Shown piece after piece: positions 42,456 through 53,460 of a DNA stretch of 64,000 nucleotides. Positions within the stretch are counted from its first letter, which is position 1. Each line of letters opens with the position of its first letter. The position numbers and the translations under genes are program-made. The notes under the pieces are model-generated. The model saw nothing but the letters and a program-made list of their open reading frames with translations, made no database searches and was not told where the DNA came from. Source of the DNA: Physcomitrium patens (taxonomy: Eukaryota; Streptophyta; Bryopsida; Funariales; Funariaceae); contig NC_037254.1 of assembly GCF_000002425.4 (NCBI RefSeq), positions 5,555,584-5,619,583 on the forward strand, in the 5' to 3' direction.

Positions 42456-43005
42456 AGGATAAGGTATAAATAGGATTGGTCAAGGGCTTTAGAGGCATTT
42501 CATTAAGTATGGCTTTGAATCTGTTTTCTTAGTAAAATTTGGTTTTGCATCTTTTTATTCAATTCTGCTCTGCTCTATTTCTATTTGTTCAATTTTATCT
42601 TTCATATCCTATTTTATTTAGTTCCATTTAGTTTTATTGTGGTCTGTTTTGTCCTATTTTGTGATGACGCATTATGTTGCTGTGGAATAGAAAGATATCA
42701 GGTTTTTGAAATAGCTTGGTCTTGTTTCAAGTCTATCTCAAATATCCAAGATCTTTGTAATTCACAGCAATATAAAACTTCATCACATCGTAGGACAAAG
42801 TGAACCACAATAAAATTGAACAAAATTAAACAGAATGGAACATAGAAGACAAAATTGAGCAGCTAGAATTAGAAGAAAACAAAACAAAATAAGAAGATAT
42901 AATATCCAATTGTATTAAGAAAAAAGGTTTGAAACCATACCTGACCAAATACCTCTAAAGGCCCTAGTTAGTCCTATTTATACTTTGTTGTACTACCCTA
43001 AACTT
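42456..43005. repeat. ~550-bp foldback (long inverted repeat)
   Basis: Two arms of about 260 bases facing each other around ~42725. Left arm marks are GGTATAAATAGGATTGG, GGGCTTTAGAGGCATTT and TTCAATTTTATC. The right arm read on the minus strand gives AAGTATAAATAGGACTAACT, GGGCCTTTAGAGGTATTT and TTCAATTTTATTGTGG. Arms are roughly 75-80% alike by eye. Each arm carries a TATAAATA. No coding frame. It may be two LTR pieces head to head or a foldback element, and its transcript would form a long hairpin. Confidence 0.72.
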
Positions 43006-43200
43006 TCTAGAATGTTCTTAGATAATGGATCCCACTTAAATAAACGCCTTAAAGTTCTTCTAGAAGATTCTATGGTAGATCCTATATAAATAATAGCCTT
43101 AAGCCTTTTTTAGAAGGTTTTATAGTGGATCCCACCAATATAACCATCTTAAACTTTTTTAAGAATATTCTATGATGGATCCTACCTAGTCTACCAATCT
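42973..43200 (-). promoter_or_regulatory. TATA box with upstream heat-shock-like repeats
   Basis: On the minus strand TATAAATAGG lies at about 42973-42985. Upstream are four ~60-bp imperfect repeats (43000-43200), each with a GAA/TTC cluster. Two are TTTCTAGAATGTTCTTAGA (43004-43022) and TTCTTCTAGAAGATTCTA (43055-43072). Each repeat also has a TGGATCC- or TAGATCC-like box. The layout resembles the element 7 LTR, but the sequence downstream of the TATA box is different. Confidence 0.45.
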
Positions 43201-43429
43201 AACTTCAATTCTAAAAACTTCCATAACTTCTCAAACATGGTTGTAACTATCTATCTCTATGTGTCAATAATACAAATATCTTATCTTTATCCTATTATAA
43301 TTAGGGCTTCTATAAGATTTTTGACTTATTTATATATACTTTTAGATTTAGAGTTTTTAAGTTATTTATTATCATATTTTTAATGAGTCTAGTTTTAATA
43401 ATGTTATTTAGAATATAAATCATATTTTT

Positions 43430-44580
43430 AAGTTTGAAGATATTAGAATTTTAAAATAATATAATAACTATTTTATATTAAAATCATAAAAAATCCAATT
43501 CTAAATTAAAATGTGTTCATAATGTGAAAACAAAATACCTTGATGTGAATGGTGCAAGTTATATTAGACAATCTAGATCCACAGTCTAAAAGTCGCAAAA
43601 AACTTGTAATTTGTGAAATAGACTATTTATACAATCAATAATAACTTCAACACAATCTTATAAAGCATCTAAACAACTCACAAACAAAATTGCCATGACC
43701 AAACAAGCAACAATTAAGCTTTGTAAATTGTGTAGACATAATACATGTTGTTAGATGGTAAAGAGGCTATACTTCCAATACAAATTGAGGCACCTTATAC
43801 AAACATGTATCATAGCTACTTATTCAACAATATTATGGACTTCGTGCAATGCCTTCTTCACACAAAATAATGGATTGTAATAAATTTACATGACCAAAAT
43901 TTACATTGAAGTGACTATATTTATGATTTAGAATATATTGTTGTAACTTAGTTTATCAAGTTTAGGATTTAGGATTTCAAATGCTTATGTAAGATTTTTG
44001 GCTTCTTTCTTAAAGAGTTTTGAAGGCACTTTCCTTCCTATTTTTGGTGCTTATAATTCTAATGGTATTATCCAAAACTTAAACATATATTTATTTTTAG
44101 AAATATTAGGGTTTCAAAATGACATAATATCTCTTTACATACTAAAGTTATAAAAAAAACCAATTCCAAATTAAAACATGTTCACATTATGAAGATAAAA
44201 TATCTTGTTGTAAGTAGTCTATGTCACCTTGAACAATAAAGATTCAAAGTCCAAAATTGCAAAAAAACCTATGATTTATTAAAAAGATTGTATAGACAAT
44301 GAACAAGCTCAATACAATCCTCTAAGGCAACTAAACAATCCAGTAACAAAACTGCCTTGATTAAGCTAGTAACAAACAAGCTCTATGAGCCGTACAAAAA
44401 CACTCCTAGCAAAAACAATTCATATTGTTAGATGGCAAAGAGGCTACACTTCCAACACAAATCTAGGCACCCCATGCAAGTATGTACTATAGTTGCTCCC
44501 TCAACAAGCATGTGGACTCTTTGCAATATCTTCCTCACATAAAAGAGCAGATTGAACTTCATGTCTACTTCTACATAAAT
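43430..44580. repeat. Tandem duplication, period about 650 bp
   Basis: Two diverged copies, about 43430-44080 and 44085-44580. Shared blocks are CCAATTC…AAATTAAAA, TGTTAGATGGTAAAGAGGCT (43752) with TGTTAGATGGCAAAGAGGCT (44428), and TTGAGGCACC with CTAGGCACC. No coding frame in either copy. Flanking bases to 44620 are AT-rich and featureless. Confidence 0.65.
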
Positions 44581-44621
44581 ATTTTAAATATCTCCAAGTG
44601 ATTTTTTTCTTTCAAAAAATA

Positions 44622-44650
44622 AATGTATATATATATATATATATATATAA
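44622..44650. repeat. (AT)n microsatellite
   Basis: About 14 AT repeats. A similar (TA)n run lies at 24673-24698 inside R4. Confidence 0.9.
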
Positions 44651-45267
44651 ATTATCAACACTAGTATTAAGTGTTATCAACACTTTATAATTTATAACAC
44701 CACATATATAAATGTATATATAAATCATCAACACTTAATAATAGTTACAGAAGTTAAACACCCAGAAGCAATTAAACTTAAGATTCCCAAATCAAGAGTG
44801 CATGGTGTAGGATGGAGACAAACAATGGGAAATTAGGATTAGCAATGGAAGGAAGGAAAGAAATGGTAAACGAGGGCTGAGTTTTGCGAGGAACGCAAAC
44901 GATGCAGCTCACGCTCCTCGCACAAACCCCAATCACGCCGAGAGAATGACAAACCTGGTGCTCGCACATCGTCGCCGACGCATTCCAGCAACAACAGTCA
45001 CTCAACATAACACAGTTAGTCACTTCGGCCCCAAGTTAAGAGCAATAAATAAATAAGAGACGCAGAAAGGCAAAACAAGAAAACGGAAGCACTACGACGA
45101 GCATCCGATCAATGCTTGCCGTTGCGGTCCGGCTGCGATGGTCACCGGCAGGTATCTCCTCCACTTTTTTGCCATTCTTAGGGAAACGACAAGGACTGGG
45201 CGACCCACTTTCGCAGAGGAATCCGTTATCTGATGACGCCCTTTTGTTTTTTAATCTTTGGTGTTTT

Positions 45268-45299
<32 letters not shown>

Positions 45300-45329
45300 G
45301 GGTGCAAAGATTGGATCTGACATCATCGT

Positions 45330-46469
45330 GCTTATCATCTTCGTTCGTGCGGCATCGCAGCGGTGGGGCATTGATAGTAGAACTGCTTTGCTTGACAGGT
45401 TGCTGATCCTTTTACCTCTGCAGGATTCTGTTTCGTGGCCTTGAAGGTATTTTATTCTTATTCGTTTCTTTATGAGATTCCAATTGTGGGGTCTGATTTC
45501 GCTTAGGTGTGGGTAGTTGGAGGAGGAAGATGCTATTTGAGACTTGTGCGATTTGTGCGATTTGTGGTGTTTCTTGTGTTCAGTACAAGTTTATGTTGAT
45601 TCCGACCGATGAATTTTACACGTTTAAATGAGTTTGAGTGTGTGTTGGGTGGGTGAAGTCCTGTGCGATTCAATTGGGAATGAGATTGAGAGTATGTAGA
45701 TTGAAGGGGTGGAGAGATTCGCGATCGGTTTGAGTGTATCTCAGCGTTTGCGACGCATCCTCTCTTCTTGGTCGTATTGAGGGAAAGAGATGAGTTATGA
45801 TTAAGCGTCGAACTTTGTCAATCGCGGACTACAAAGAGAAGGGAATTCATAGCTACTTTTTTGCCTCCCATAGTATGATCTACTTGCTGAAGATAGATCC
45901 TTTAAATTGAAGATTTGTTTTTATTAGTCTTTTTCATGATGGAATCAGACAATTCATGAGGCAGTTGGTTTCACTGCGATGAATTTAACTCTGGGAAAGG
46001 TTCCGAGATCAGAAATTCTGGTTGAAATTTGGGTAATAAGTCCTTCAGCAGCCGGGTCCATCGCGAACTTCTTTTTTGCAATCTGAGTCTTCCTCTTGAA
46101 TCATGAAACCCTAAGTTGGAGGAATATCAGAGCCATTCATTTTAAAATTTAATTAAAACACTGCCGTGTCTGTTTTTTGTTGTTTTTAGTCTCAGAGACT
46201 GGAGCCAGAGCTCAACCATGACGTCAAATGTATGGCACAATGTGGTGTCCGTGCGGTTTACCGGGTTTATGTCATACCTTGGGGCGGGGACAGGGTGGTT
46301 CGGGCAAGTAGCGGAGGTCATGAAGGTTTTGATGAGGATTTGCCGTCCCATGAAGAAAGGTCAGACGACGTCTTCACACGTCACACACAAAATAAATATG
46401 GCCAGCATTCGAATGTCCATGGATGAAGTAGCGAAGACATACAAAATTACCTCCGTTCGCAGATTGTAA
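45330..46469 (+). other. Possible two-exon transcript, product not recognised
   Basis: The region is richer in GC than the surrounding repeats. A plausible first exon ends TGGCCTTGAAG at 45447 with donor GTATTTTATTC. The matching acceptor is TTGTTTTTAG at about 46190, giving an intron of ~740 bases. In the second exon an ATG at 46218 opens 83 codons (MTSNVWHNVVSVRFTGFMSY… to TSVRRL). A second frame from 46232 codes 64. I recognise neither. A T run of ~30 at 45271-45300 lies upstream. Splice-like ends and composition are the only evidence, so this may be non-coding or chance. Confidence 0.25.
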
Positions 46470-47750
46470 TGATCACGTATGCCACTCAAACATCGCCTCC
46501 ACCAAGTGCTCATGTATAGTAGCTGCGGCTGAATGGAAGTACAGGTAGTCGAAGGTGTTATATGTTCTGTACAACAGAAGGATTGAGCCTAATCGGTGAT
46601 TCAGAGTGGGTGCTACGCTGCCAGTATATACACGATCTATAAGTTCCGTTTGAAATGTATTCTTTGACTTCTGAATACGTCTGAATCAGGGCAGTTGTGA
46701 CCAGTTTTCAGGCTTTTGCATCGATAGTTTGACCTGTTTGCAAGCTAGTGCAAGGTCTTTACCAAACCAGTGGTGCTGTTTACCGTATTCTGTCGATTGT
46801 TAGTCATTTGCAATGCTTTTGAAAGAACCCATTCCAACCATGAGGTTGGTCTGGACCTGCAATACTTTTGAGGGTGCATGCTTCAAGAGGTGCAACTGAT
46901 CCAACTATTCATGTTCCTTCACAACGTGCCTAGCCTCCTATCTTCTGGCACCACTTTCAATCCTTCTAGTTCACAGACAGCTCTAGATGACTGGGGTTTA
47001 TGATCAACATACAGTGAATGTGGATTTAGAGTCTCTCTAACCATGGGATTTTACAGTTTGCAAACTGATTTGCATTAATGGGTAAGGACATCAAATTGAC
47101 TTGAAGGTAAGACAAGTGATCTACACATTTGCGTTGAACAAATGCAACTTTTTGTGCAGTTGAACGTGGGTTCCCCTCGGAAAAAAGAAAATTCGGCTTG
47201 AACCAGTTGACGAGTGCGATTTGAAAGATTATTTAGTCAGGACCAATGAACCTAATATTAGATTTAAGGTTATAAAAGGAAATTTATTATGGTTGATCTC
47301 AGCCAGAAAACCAAGGAAGGTGTGCTAAATCTAACTTTACCCGAACCCCTTATCCCTCCTCAACCCCCACGATGTTCAACAATGTGAAAATTCAACTTAA
47401 TCTCCTGACCCCAGCGATCATGGCACGATAAGCAAAATTTTTGCGTTTCCAACCTAGACTCCGAATTAGCATAGCTCTCCGTAGTTCACCGAGGAGCTGA
47501 AGCACTACTGTGAAAGTGGAATTCGCTATATTCATCGAATGCCCGCTCGAAATGCAATTGCCTGCTCTCTCTGTGAATAGTGAACTCAGTAGTTTGCTAA
47601 CAATTGTAGACTTGTTGCACTGTTGAAGAATCTAGCGTTACCTTTATTACAGTGGAGTGCATATGAGTGTATAAATCTCAAGACCCCTTGGATCTTTTGT
47701 TTTCTGTGTTGATCATATCTGAAGATGATACCTTAGTTGCTGTGATATAA
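46470..47750. other. Region without recognised features
   Basis: About 1.3 kb of mixed composition between the possible transcript and the Mutator-like element. No frame longer than about 60 codons that looks coding, no clear repeat and no RNA gene seen. It could be 3' untranslated sequence of the preceding candidate. Confidence 0.4.
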
Positions 47751-47759
47751 TAGATAAAA

Positions 47760-48144
47760 GGGAAAATATCATACATGCCCCTAAAATATATTGAAATATC
47801 AAGTATAGCCATGTATTCTTGATAATAGCAAATCTACCCCACTTTTCTCTTAATATACCCTTGAACTTGATAACTTATCACAACTTTTCTTTTTATCCCA
47901 ACCTGCTTGCCGCGGAGAAATCTGCAGGTCTTCTTCCGCACTTTTTAGGCAGTAATGATGGAGGGTTAGGAGCTTCAACACAACCCTGTCAATGTCGGCA
48001 ATTCCGATGGGGCCTCCTCCTCCTTAGGGCGGGCGGAAGCCTGTTGCCCAGCTATGCCACCCCCTCGCAATATGCAGGTCCTCCTGCTCCTCCGAAGTTT
48101 AGTAGCCCTCGTCCATTACAACCTGAGTACGATATGCAGCCGAT
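47760..48144 (+). repeat. Left terminal inverted repeat of the Mutator-like element
   Basis: About 385 bp, matching the minus strand of 49563-49966 with scattered transitions and a small indel. The inner part holds a proline-rich coding-like stretch (SQYAGPPAPPKFSS) in one frame and MSAIPMGPPPP in another. This hints that the repeat itself includes a captured exon with a frame break. Confidence 0.8.
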
Positions 48145-48256
48145 GGCATGGTTAACTTTCACTGATGGGATTATGAATTAGAGAGATAACTAGTAGCAGC
48201 ACCGTGGGGCAAACTGCACAATCGAAGTTTCTCATGAATCCCCTCCTTTTTTTCTT

Positions 48257-48943
48257 GTGTGCTTACTGCGTATGAAATTTCCGAAAGTGCTCACATGCAC
48301 AGCTTCGATTAACACAGACTTCAGTGATGACTTCAGTGATGACTTCAGTGATGTTTCACCCAGTGATGACTTCAGTGATGTTTCACCCAGTGAAGATCCT
48401 GCTTGCCAGGAGCCTGACGCTGCAAAGGCCAAAGTCAAAGAAGCTTGTCCACCACAGAAGAATGCGCTTCGACCGGAGATAAAGTGCAAGGAGTTTTTAT
48501 GCTCACAGTGCGGCCGCAAAGAAAAGAGGGTTGAAGTCCAAGATCAGCAACGGCCATCAACGAGGTCGGTGATTTCCAAAGGCAACCCCATGTCAGCTTA
48601 CTTCCACAACATGGATGGTTCCAAACGGGCCCTGATTGCAGACATAGTGGTGGTCCTGTTGCGCAAGTATGGCAACCGCAAGAGACTTCGAGTGGCGGGA
48701 TTCTCTCCCGGGCGGAAGGAGTCCCACAACCAGGTCGCCCTGTCTGCGAATGAGCTCGACAGGCTGCGGAGCATGATTTGCCCCAAGAAAGCGGTGACTT
48801 CGATTAACACAGACTTCAGTGATGACTTCAGTGATGTTTCACTGCTGCCCGTTTGTGCCCCTCTGCTTCGAGTGCGGCACTCGCCAGAACCCCTGCCACT
48901 GCCGGATTCTGGGCCCAACTGTAGGAGTTGTTGCCTTAGCTGA
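48257..48943 (+). CDS. Open frame inside the Mutator-like element, unknown
   Basis: 228 codons without a stop. The N-terminal part has acidic DFSD/VSPSD repeats from a 12/15-bp tandem array. The middle has a cysteine pair (LCSQCGRKEKR) and a basic, helical stretch (SKRALIADIVVVLLRKYGNR, KRLRVAGFSPGRKES). The DFSD repeat then recurs near codon 185. The C-terminus (SCCLS) looks non-native. I do not recognise a family. It probably fuses captured fragments with repeat sequence. The start codon is simply the first ATG, and expression is not shown. The opposite strand is also open for 226 codons (49278-48598). Confidence 0.3.
   Translation: MCLLRMKFPKVLTCTASINTDFSDDFSDDFSDVSPSDDFSDVSPSEDPACQEPDAAKAKVKEACPPQKNALRPEIKCKEFLCSQCGRKEKRVEVQDQQRPSTRSVISKGNPMSAYFHNMDGSKRALIADIVVVLLRKYGNRKRLRVAGFSPGRKESHNQVALSANELDRLRSMICPKKAVTSINTDFSDDFSDVSLLPVCAPLLRVRHSPEPLPLPDSGPNCRSCCLS
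48302..48393 (+). repeat. 12/15-bp tandem repeat, partly repeated at 48797-48842
   Basis: GACTTCAGTGAT three times, then GTTTCACCCAGTGAT alternating with it. The leading segment TTCGATTAACACAGACTTC and two units recur at 48797-48842, so the ~400 bases between are bounded by a direct repeat. Confidence 0.85.
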
Positions 48944-49562
48944 GGCTGCAGTGGTAGAGTGGCCCGTTGGTGCATTTGTTTACTGCTTCCAGCTTTTGAA
49001 GGGACGGCGAATCTTTGCTCATCCCGCTGCTGTTGTCTACCCCCGTGTTTCCGCCTGCTTCCCAATCTCAGTTCAATTTCCTGCTCTCGAGTTTGGAGAC
49101 ATTCGTGGACTGTATTTTGTACATTTCGTCCTGAGGTAGATGACTTGGGTTTTGTCCACTTGAGGAGTTGAAGGACACATATTGTGATGTTGGAGTTTTG
49201 AAGCAGTCTCTGAAGCTTTGCGCTTGTATAGCGATTTCTCGGTGATCTGATGAGTATACCATATTGTAGAATTAGCACTCACTGTGACTGAGTCTCATTT
49301 GCCTCATCTGTCACAAACTTTATGAAACAATTTTTTTTGGTATTTTGATAACCCGTTGTTTTGTCCATGGATTGGAATTTTCCTTGATGCTTTTAAGTTC
49401 GATTGTCGGTCTTGATCTTGTTTGCTGCTAGTCTCGACTGAATGCTTTCTGTGAGAACTTATATCTGCAATAACCCGTGTAAATAATCCGTGATAGATAC
49501 TGACGGAAATTCGGTGAATGGGGAGCTAACGGAAACTCTGCGAAATTGGAAGGCACTCTGGG

Positions 49563-49966
49563 CGGCTGCACATCCTACGCAGGTTGTAATGGCCAAGGAG
49601 AGCTACTGAACTTCGGAGGAGCAGGAGGACCTGCATATTGTGAGGGCGTGGCAAAGCTGGGCAATAGGCTTCCGCCCACCTGAAGCAAGAGGAGGCCCCA
49701 TCGGAATGGCCGGCATTGACAGGGCTGTGTTGAAGCTCCTAACCCTCCATCATTATTGCTTAAAAGTGCGGAAGAAGGCCCGCAAATTTCTCTACTGCAA
49801 GCAGGTTGGGCCCAGATGCACATAAAAAAGAAAAATTGTAATAAGTTATCAAGTTCAAGGGTACATTTGATATTATGAGAAAAGTGGGGTAGATTTGTTA
49901 TTACCAAGAATACAGGGATATTCTTGATATTTCAACATATTTCAGGGGAATGTATCATAATTTCCC
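49563..49966 (-). repeat. Right terminal inverted repeat of the Mutator-like element
   Basis: About 404 bp, the inverted partner of 47760-48144. It ends at ATTTCCC (49966), followed by the 9-base flank TAAATAAAA. Confidence 0.8.
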
Positions 49967-49975
49967 TAAATAAAA

Positions 49976-50719
49976 TACAGAATTAGGAGATTCTGACACA
50001 TTCCTAGTTGAATAGAGGATACAAGCTATTTGATTTGTTGGCCATTAGATTGCATCCTCCGCAACTCCAAATCGATTCATTGACCCAATAGAGCTAGCTG
50101 CCATCAACGACGTGTCAAGCAAAGAGCACTTGCTGCAGAAAGCATATGAGAATAGTTCCATTTGACCAATTTTAACAACGAAACACAACTCATTTGACGA
50201 TTTTCATGAATTCTCCAGATCACTTTGAATCCTCATTTCACTAAAATGAAGCGGTTTCACAGAACATGTATCCAAGTGTAGGACTAAGTATTAGCCCAAC
50301 ACAAATCCTGTCAAGGAACGGACTGATCTCCTAGTACAAATCCCACGCTATGCGTGCGATGATCGGAAACATGCTTGAGACAAACGCAAAGGTCAATGTT
50401 GTTTGAACAGCCTTGCAACGAAATCTCTTGAGACGCAAGAGGACGTACATGCGGCCAAACCATAGCCATCGCGCTGACGCTAGTTAATCTTCCAACTATC
50501 TATCTTGTAGGTTTTCCATTCATCAATATATTGGAACGATATAGGGTTTTTCTTTCTTCATCCAATTAAGTAGGATTTGATCACAATCTAATTGGCGTGA
50601 ACAGGCTAAATCTTATCCCTACATGTGTAGGACTACCTCCTCCCCATCAAATTAAGCTCGAAATACATCGTAATGCGAGTTGTGATTGCCGCGATACGCG
50701 CTGCTGTATGTTGTTTTGT
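49976..50719. other. Region without recognised features
   Basis: About 740 bases between the Mutator-like element and element 8. It may include the 3' untranslated part or LTR of element 8, but I see no partner copy, no clear polypurine tract and no coding frame. Confidence 0.35.
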
Positions 50720-52042
50720 TTAGTTGCGGGATTGTATCACCGAGGTCGATTTCCATGAGACCTCTCGTCCAAGTAGATTGATTTGCATCAGATCTGCATC
50801 CAACTCACAATGAACGAGATCATGTGCGGGCATTAAGTATGCAATGTGTGGTACTTGATTGTGCGTCGGTAGGAACTGGAATTTGTATCGATGTTCATCG
50901 AGACCCGTGATCACATATGGACCAGCGGATCGAGCCCGAAATTTTTCCATGCGAAAGGCGACCCAATCATCCACGTAAAATGGTCTCGTATATTTCACCC
51001 TTTTGTTATGTCCTTTCTACCAGATCTGTGTCTTCTCGATATTGTTGTGAACGGCTTAATTTCGGAGTCGTCTTTGTTTGATCAACATCTTGATGAACCC
51101 TTCTAAGTCTGCCGGTTCAGCGACCTGGATGTGATCATCGTACGAGGCCATTGCCACTCGTGGTTTTCGACCATATAGTAGTTCGAATGGGGAGAATCTT
51201 GTGTTGGCATGTACACTTGTTCTATGTGCGAAGATGGTTGCTGGCAGAGATGTATGCCAAATTTCATAATAGCTTCCATTCTTTTCGATTAATGAACACT
51301 GGGTGCAGTTGAAACACTCCGTGGGTCCATTGCATTGGGGATGATATGGGGTCGTTGTCTTGTGCTTTTAGCCTCATATGGATTGCGAGGACATCCATGA
51401 GAGTGTCACAGAATTCTACCCCATTGTCGATGAGGATTTCAACCGGGCTGTTGGGTATCATCATGATCTGATCGAAGAAAAACTGTGCCACCAGATCACA
51501 ATCCTGCGATCGAAAGGACTTCACCTCCACCCATTTTGTAAAGTAGTCCTTCCCGACAATGACATATTTGTGATTTTTTATGGGGGAGATCAGCGGCCCC
51601 ATCAAGTCCATACGGGCACAAGCAAAAGATATATTGGAATAGGCTTAAGTAGACGCAAGTTTATCGCCTTGGGGCAGTTCTTCTTCTTCTTGCAGGTAAC
51701 GCATTTGTTGATATAATTTGTTATGTGCAATACCATCTCAATCTAGTAGTATACTTCCTGGATTTTGTATAATGTTCTTTTGATACCAAAGTTACCTGCA
51801 AGATGAGTCGAATGAAATAACTTCAGAATACCTTCCACTTCGGACCGCTTTGGTACCTGAAGGTTGCATTTGCCCTCCCACGTATTCTTTTGGTAGAATA
51901 GGGTATCACCCTGAGCAAGGTAGTGGGAGAGGTGATACCTGATTCGTTTCTTCATGAAAACATTCATGCTTGATGATATGGATCCAATTGAGCAAGCAGC
52001 TAGTAGAGTTGTGTGCATATCATCTTCCATGGCTTTTTGCAA
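50720..52042 (-). pseudogene. integrase (element 8)
   Basis: Zinc module from FHSTHLAGNFGIKRTLYKIQ (about 51820) with the cysteine pair near 51700 (VTCKK). The core begins MDLMGPLISPIKNHKYVIV (51611, first D) and FTKWVEVKSFRSQDCDLVAQ. The second D is in ILIDNGVEF near 51425. A frame change follows near 51400. The C-terminal piece (50998-50720) reads YVDDWVAFRMEKFRARSAGP and YVITGLDEHRYKFQFL, an SH3-like DNA-binding module in this family. Stops and frame changes make it inactive. Confidence 0.72.
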
Positions 52043-52558
52043 GTTGAATGAATAGTCAATTTGTGCAAAGGCAAGGTAAGGAGTGGCTGCCCCAGGGAAT
52101 CTCCTTCCTTCATGCTTGGATCAACTGTCATAATAGGGAGGGCACATGGATCTAATCAATAGTTATAGCAAGCAGTGATGATGTATTCGATGTGTGAGTA
52201 TGTATGAATCTGTTTCTAATAAAGCAAATGATCATGATGCTATATATGGCTTTTTCTGGGATTAAAATCTGAGGCTGCATGGCTATTATGTATATCTATA
52301 CTATGGTTGTGTATGTGTAAGCTGGGTGATTAAGTCTAGCAAGTCCTAGTCTGTTGTACTAGAGCGGCAAAGAAGACAATTGCGGTTTCATGCTACTTTT
52401 TATACTACGAAATTGAGTTGAGCAAGTGCTTCTGGGGCGCCTAAAAAGGATGGACGTTGTGTTATCCTAAACGGAAGATTCTATTATGTTCGAAGGAAGT
52501 CAGAGGGAAGGAGATTCGGCCTCTTGCGTGGAGTGTAGCTCCGTCAATTGCGATGTGA

Positions 52559-53460
52559 TTACTGCCCTGGAGTAACAACTCCATCCACTGGGGTGTGAAG
52601 CAATAGCTCTATGAATGTCGAGTATGGTTCTGGGACAGTGCATGTGGTTCTCGTAAGAGCGTCTACATTTTTGTGTATGCGGCCTGGTTTATAAACAATC
52701 GTGCACTCATACGACTGCAGCAACAAAGCCAATTGCACAAGGCGCATAGTGGGATTGCCAGAGGTCATCAGCACCGTAAGGGAACATGGTCAATCTCTAC
52801 AGTAAAGCAAGAGCCGTGGAGATAGGGCCGGTAGTGTTTGACTCCAAACACTACCGTGAGGCCTTCTTTATCGCTAATACCGTAGTTCATCGTTGCTTTC
52901 GAGAGTCTTCGCAATGCATAGGCCACCACATGCTCATGGTTGTTAATAACTTGACTAAGGATTGCTTCGATGGCGTCCCTAGACGCATCAATTTGTAATA
53001 AGAATGGAAGGTCGAAGTGGGGATAGATGAGAAACGAATGATTGCACAAGGCAGATTGGAGTTGCTCGAAGGCATGCTGTTTGATGAATCCCCACGTGAA
53101 CATCACTCTTTTCTTCAGGAGCTGGTACAGAGGAGCTACGAGTGTGGCATAACCACGCACAAAGCGACGGAAGTGATTAACAAGTCTTATAAAGGACTGT
53201 ACACATTTGAGATTCATGGGTCGTGGAAAGGCCATCAGTGCTCGTAGTTTCTCGGGATCGAGACAAATTCCAGATATTGAAATAACATGTTCTGGCTATA
53301 CAAGCTTGGGGAGCCCGAGGTTGCACTTCCGAGCCTTGAGTTTGAGTCTGGCCAAATGGATTCGATCAAAGACCTTCTGGAGATCAACAAGATGTGCCTG
53401 GAAGCTACGGAGGTAAATGTTAACATCGTTGACATAGACCAAGTCGCTCTTCCATCTTAG
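52559..53460 (-). pseudogene. RT end and RNase H (element 8)
   Basis: Begins at the truncation with DLVYVNDVNIYLRSFQAHLV, the catalytic box with YVDD changed to YVND. FDRIHLAKLKLKARKCNLGL follows. The connection reads FIRLVNHFRRFVRGYATLVA. RNase H: LLQIDASRDAIEAILSQVI near 52990, YGISDKEGLTVVFGVKHYRP, then EIDHVPL near 52785. After a frame break it resumes ALLLQSYECTIVYKPGRIHK and NVDALTRT. The start is at 53460 because the element is cut there. Confidence 0.78.

Larger units (their letters stand above)
47760..49966. mobile_element. Mutator-like element with captured sequence (Pack-MULE type)
   Basis: 2207 bp with long terminal inverted repeats at 47760-48144 and 49563-49966. Flanking 9-mers TAGATAAAA (47751-47759) and TAAATAAAA (49967-49975) differ by one transition. 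Nine bases is the duplication length typical of Mutator-like elements. The ends begin GGGAAAATATCATACATGCC and, on the minus strand, GGGAAATTATGATACATTCC. No transposase is visible, so it is non-autonomous. The inside (48145-49562) is rich in GC and looks like gene-derived sequence, including an open frame at 48257-48943. Confidence 0.78.
50720..53460 (-). mobile_element. Element 8: truncated GC-rich Ty3/gypsy relic, minus strand
   Basis: Minus-strand remnant running from the end of RT at 53460 through RNase H and integrase to 50720. RT proper, protease and gag are missing, and the sequence changes abruptly to AT-rich DNA at 53461. Its protein sequence and base composition differ from all other elements here, and no LTR was identified. 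No chromodomain signature is seen at its C-terminus. Confidence 0.75.

Noticed and set aside
45036-45371. 111-codon minus-strand frame with a long lysine run
   Set aside because: The lysine run is the reverse reading of the T run at 45271-45300. No other support.
48598-49278. 226-codon minus-strand frame in the Mutator-like element
   Set aside because: It is the opposite strand of the 48257-48943 frame and its flank, Ser/Gln/Arg-rich with no recognisable motif. I cannot choose firmly between strands, but the plus frame has the repeat-coded DFSD segment and cysteine pair.
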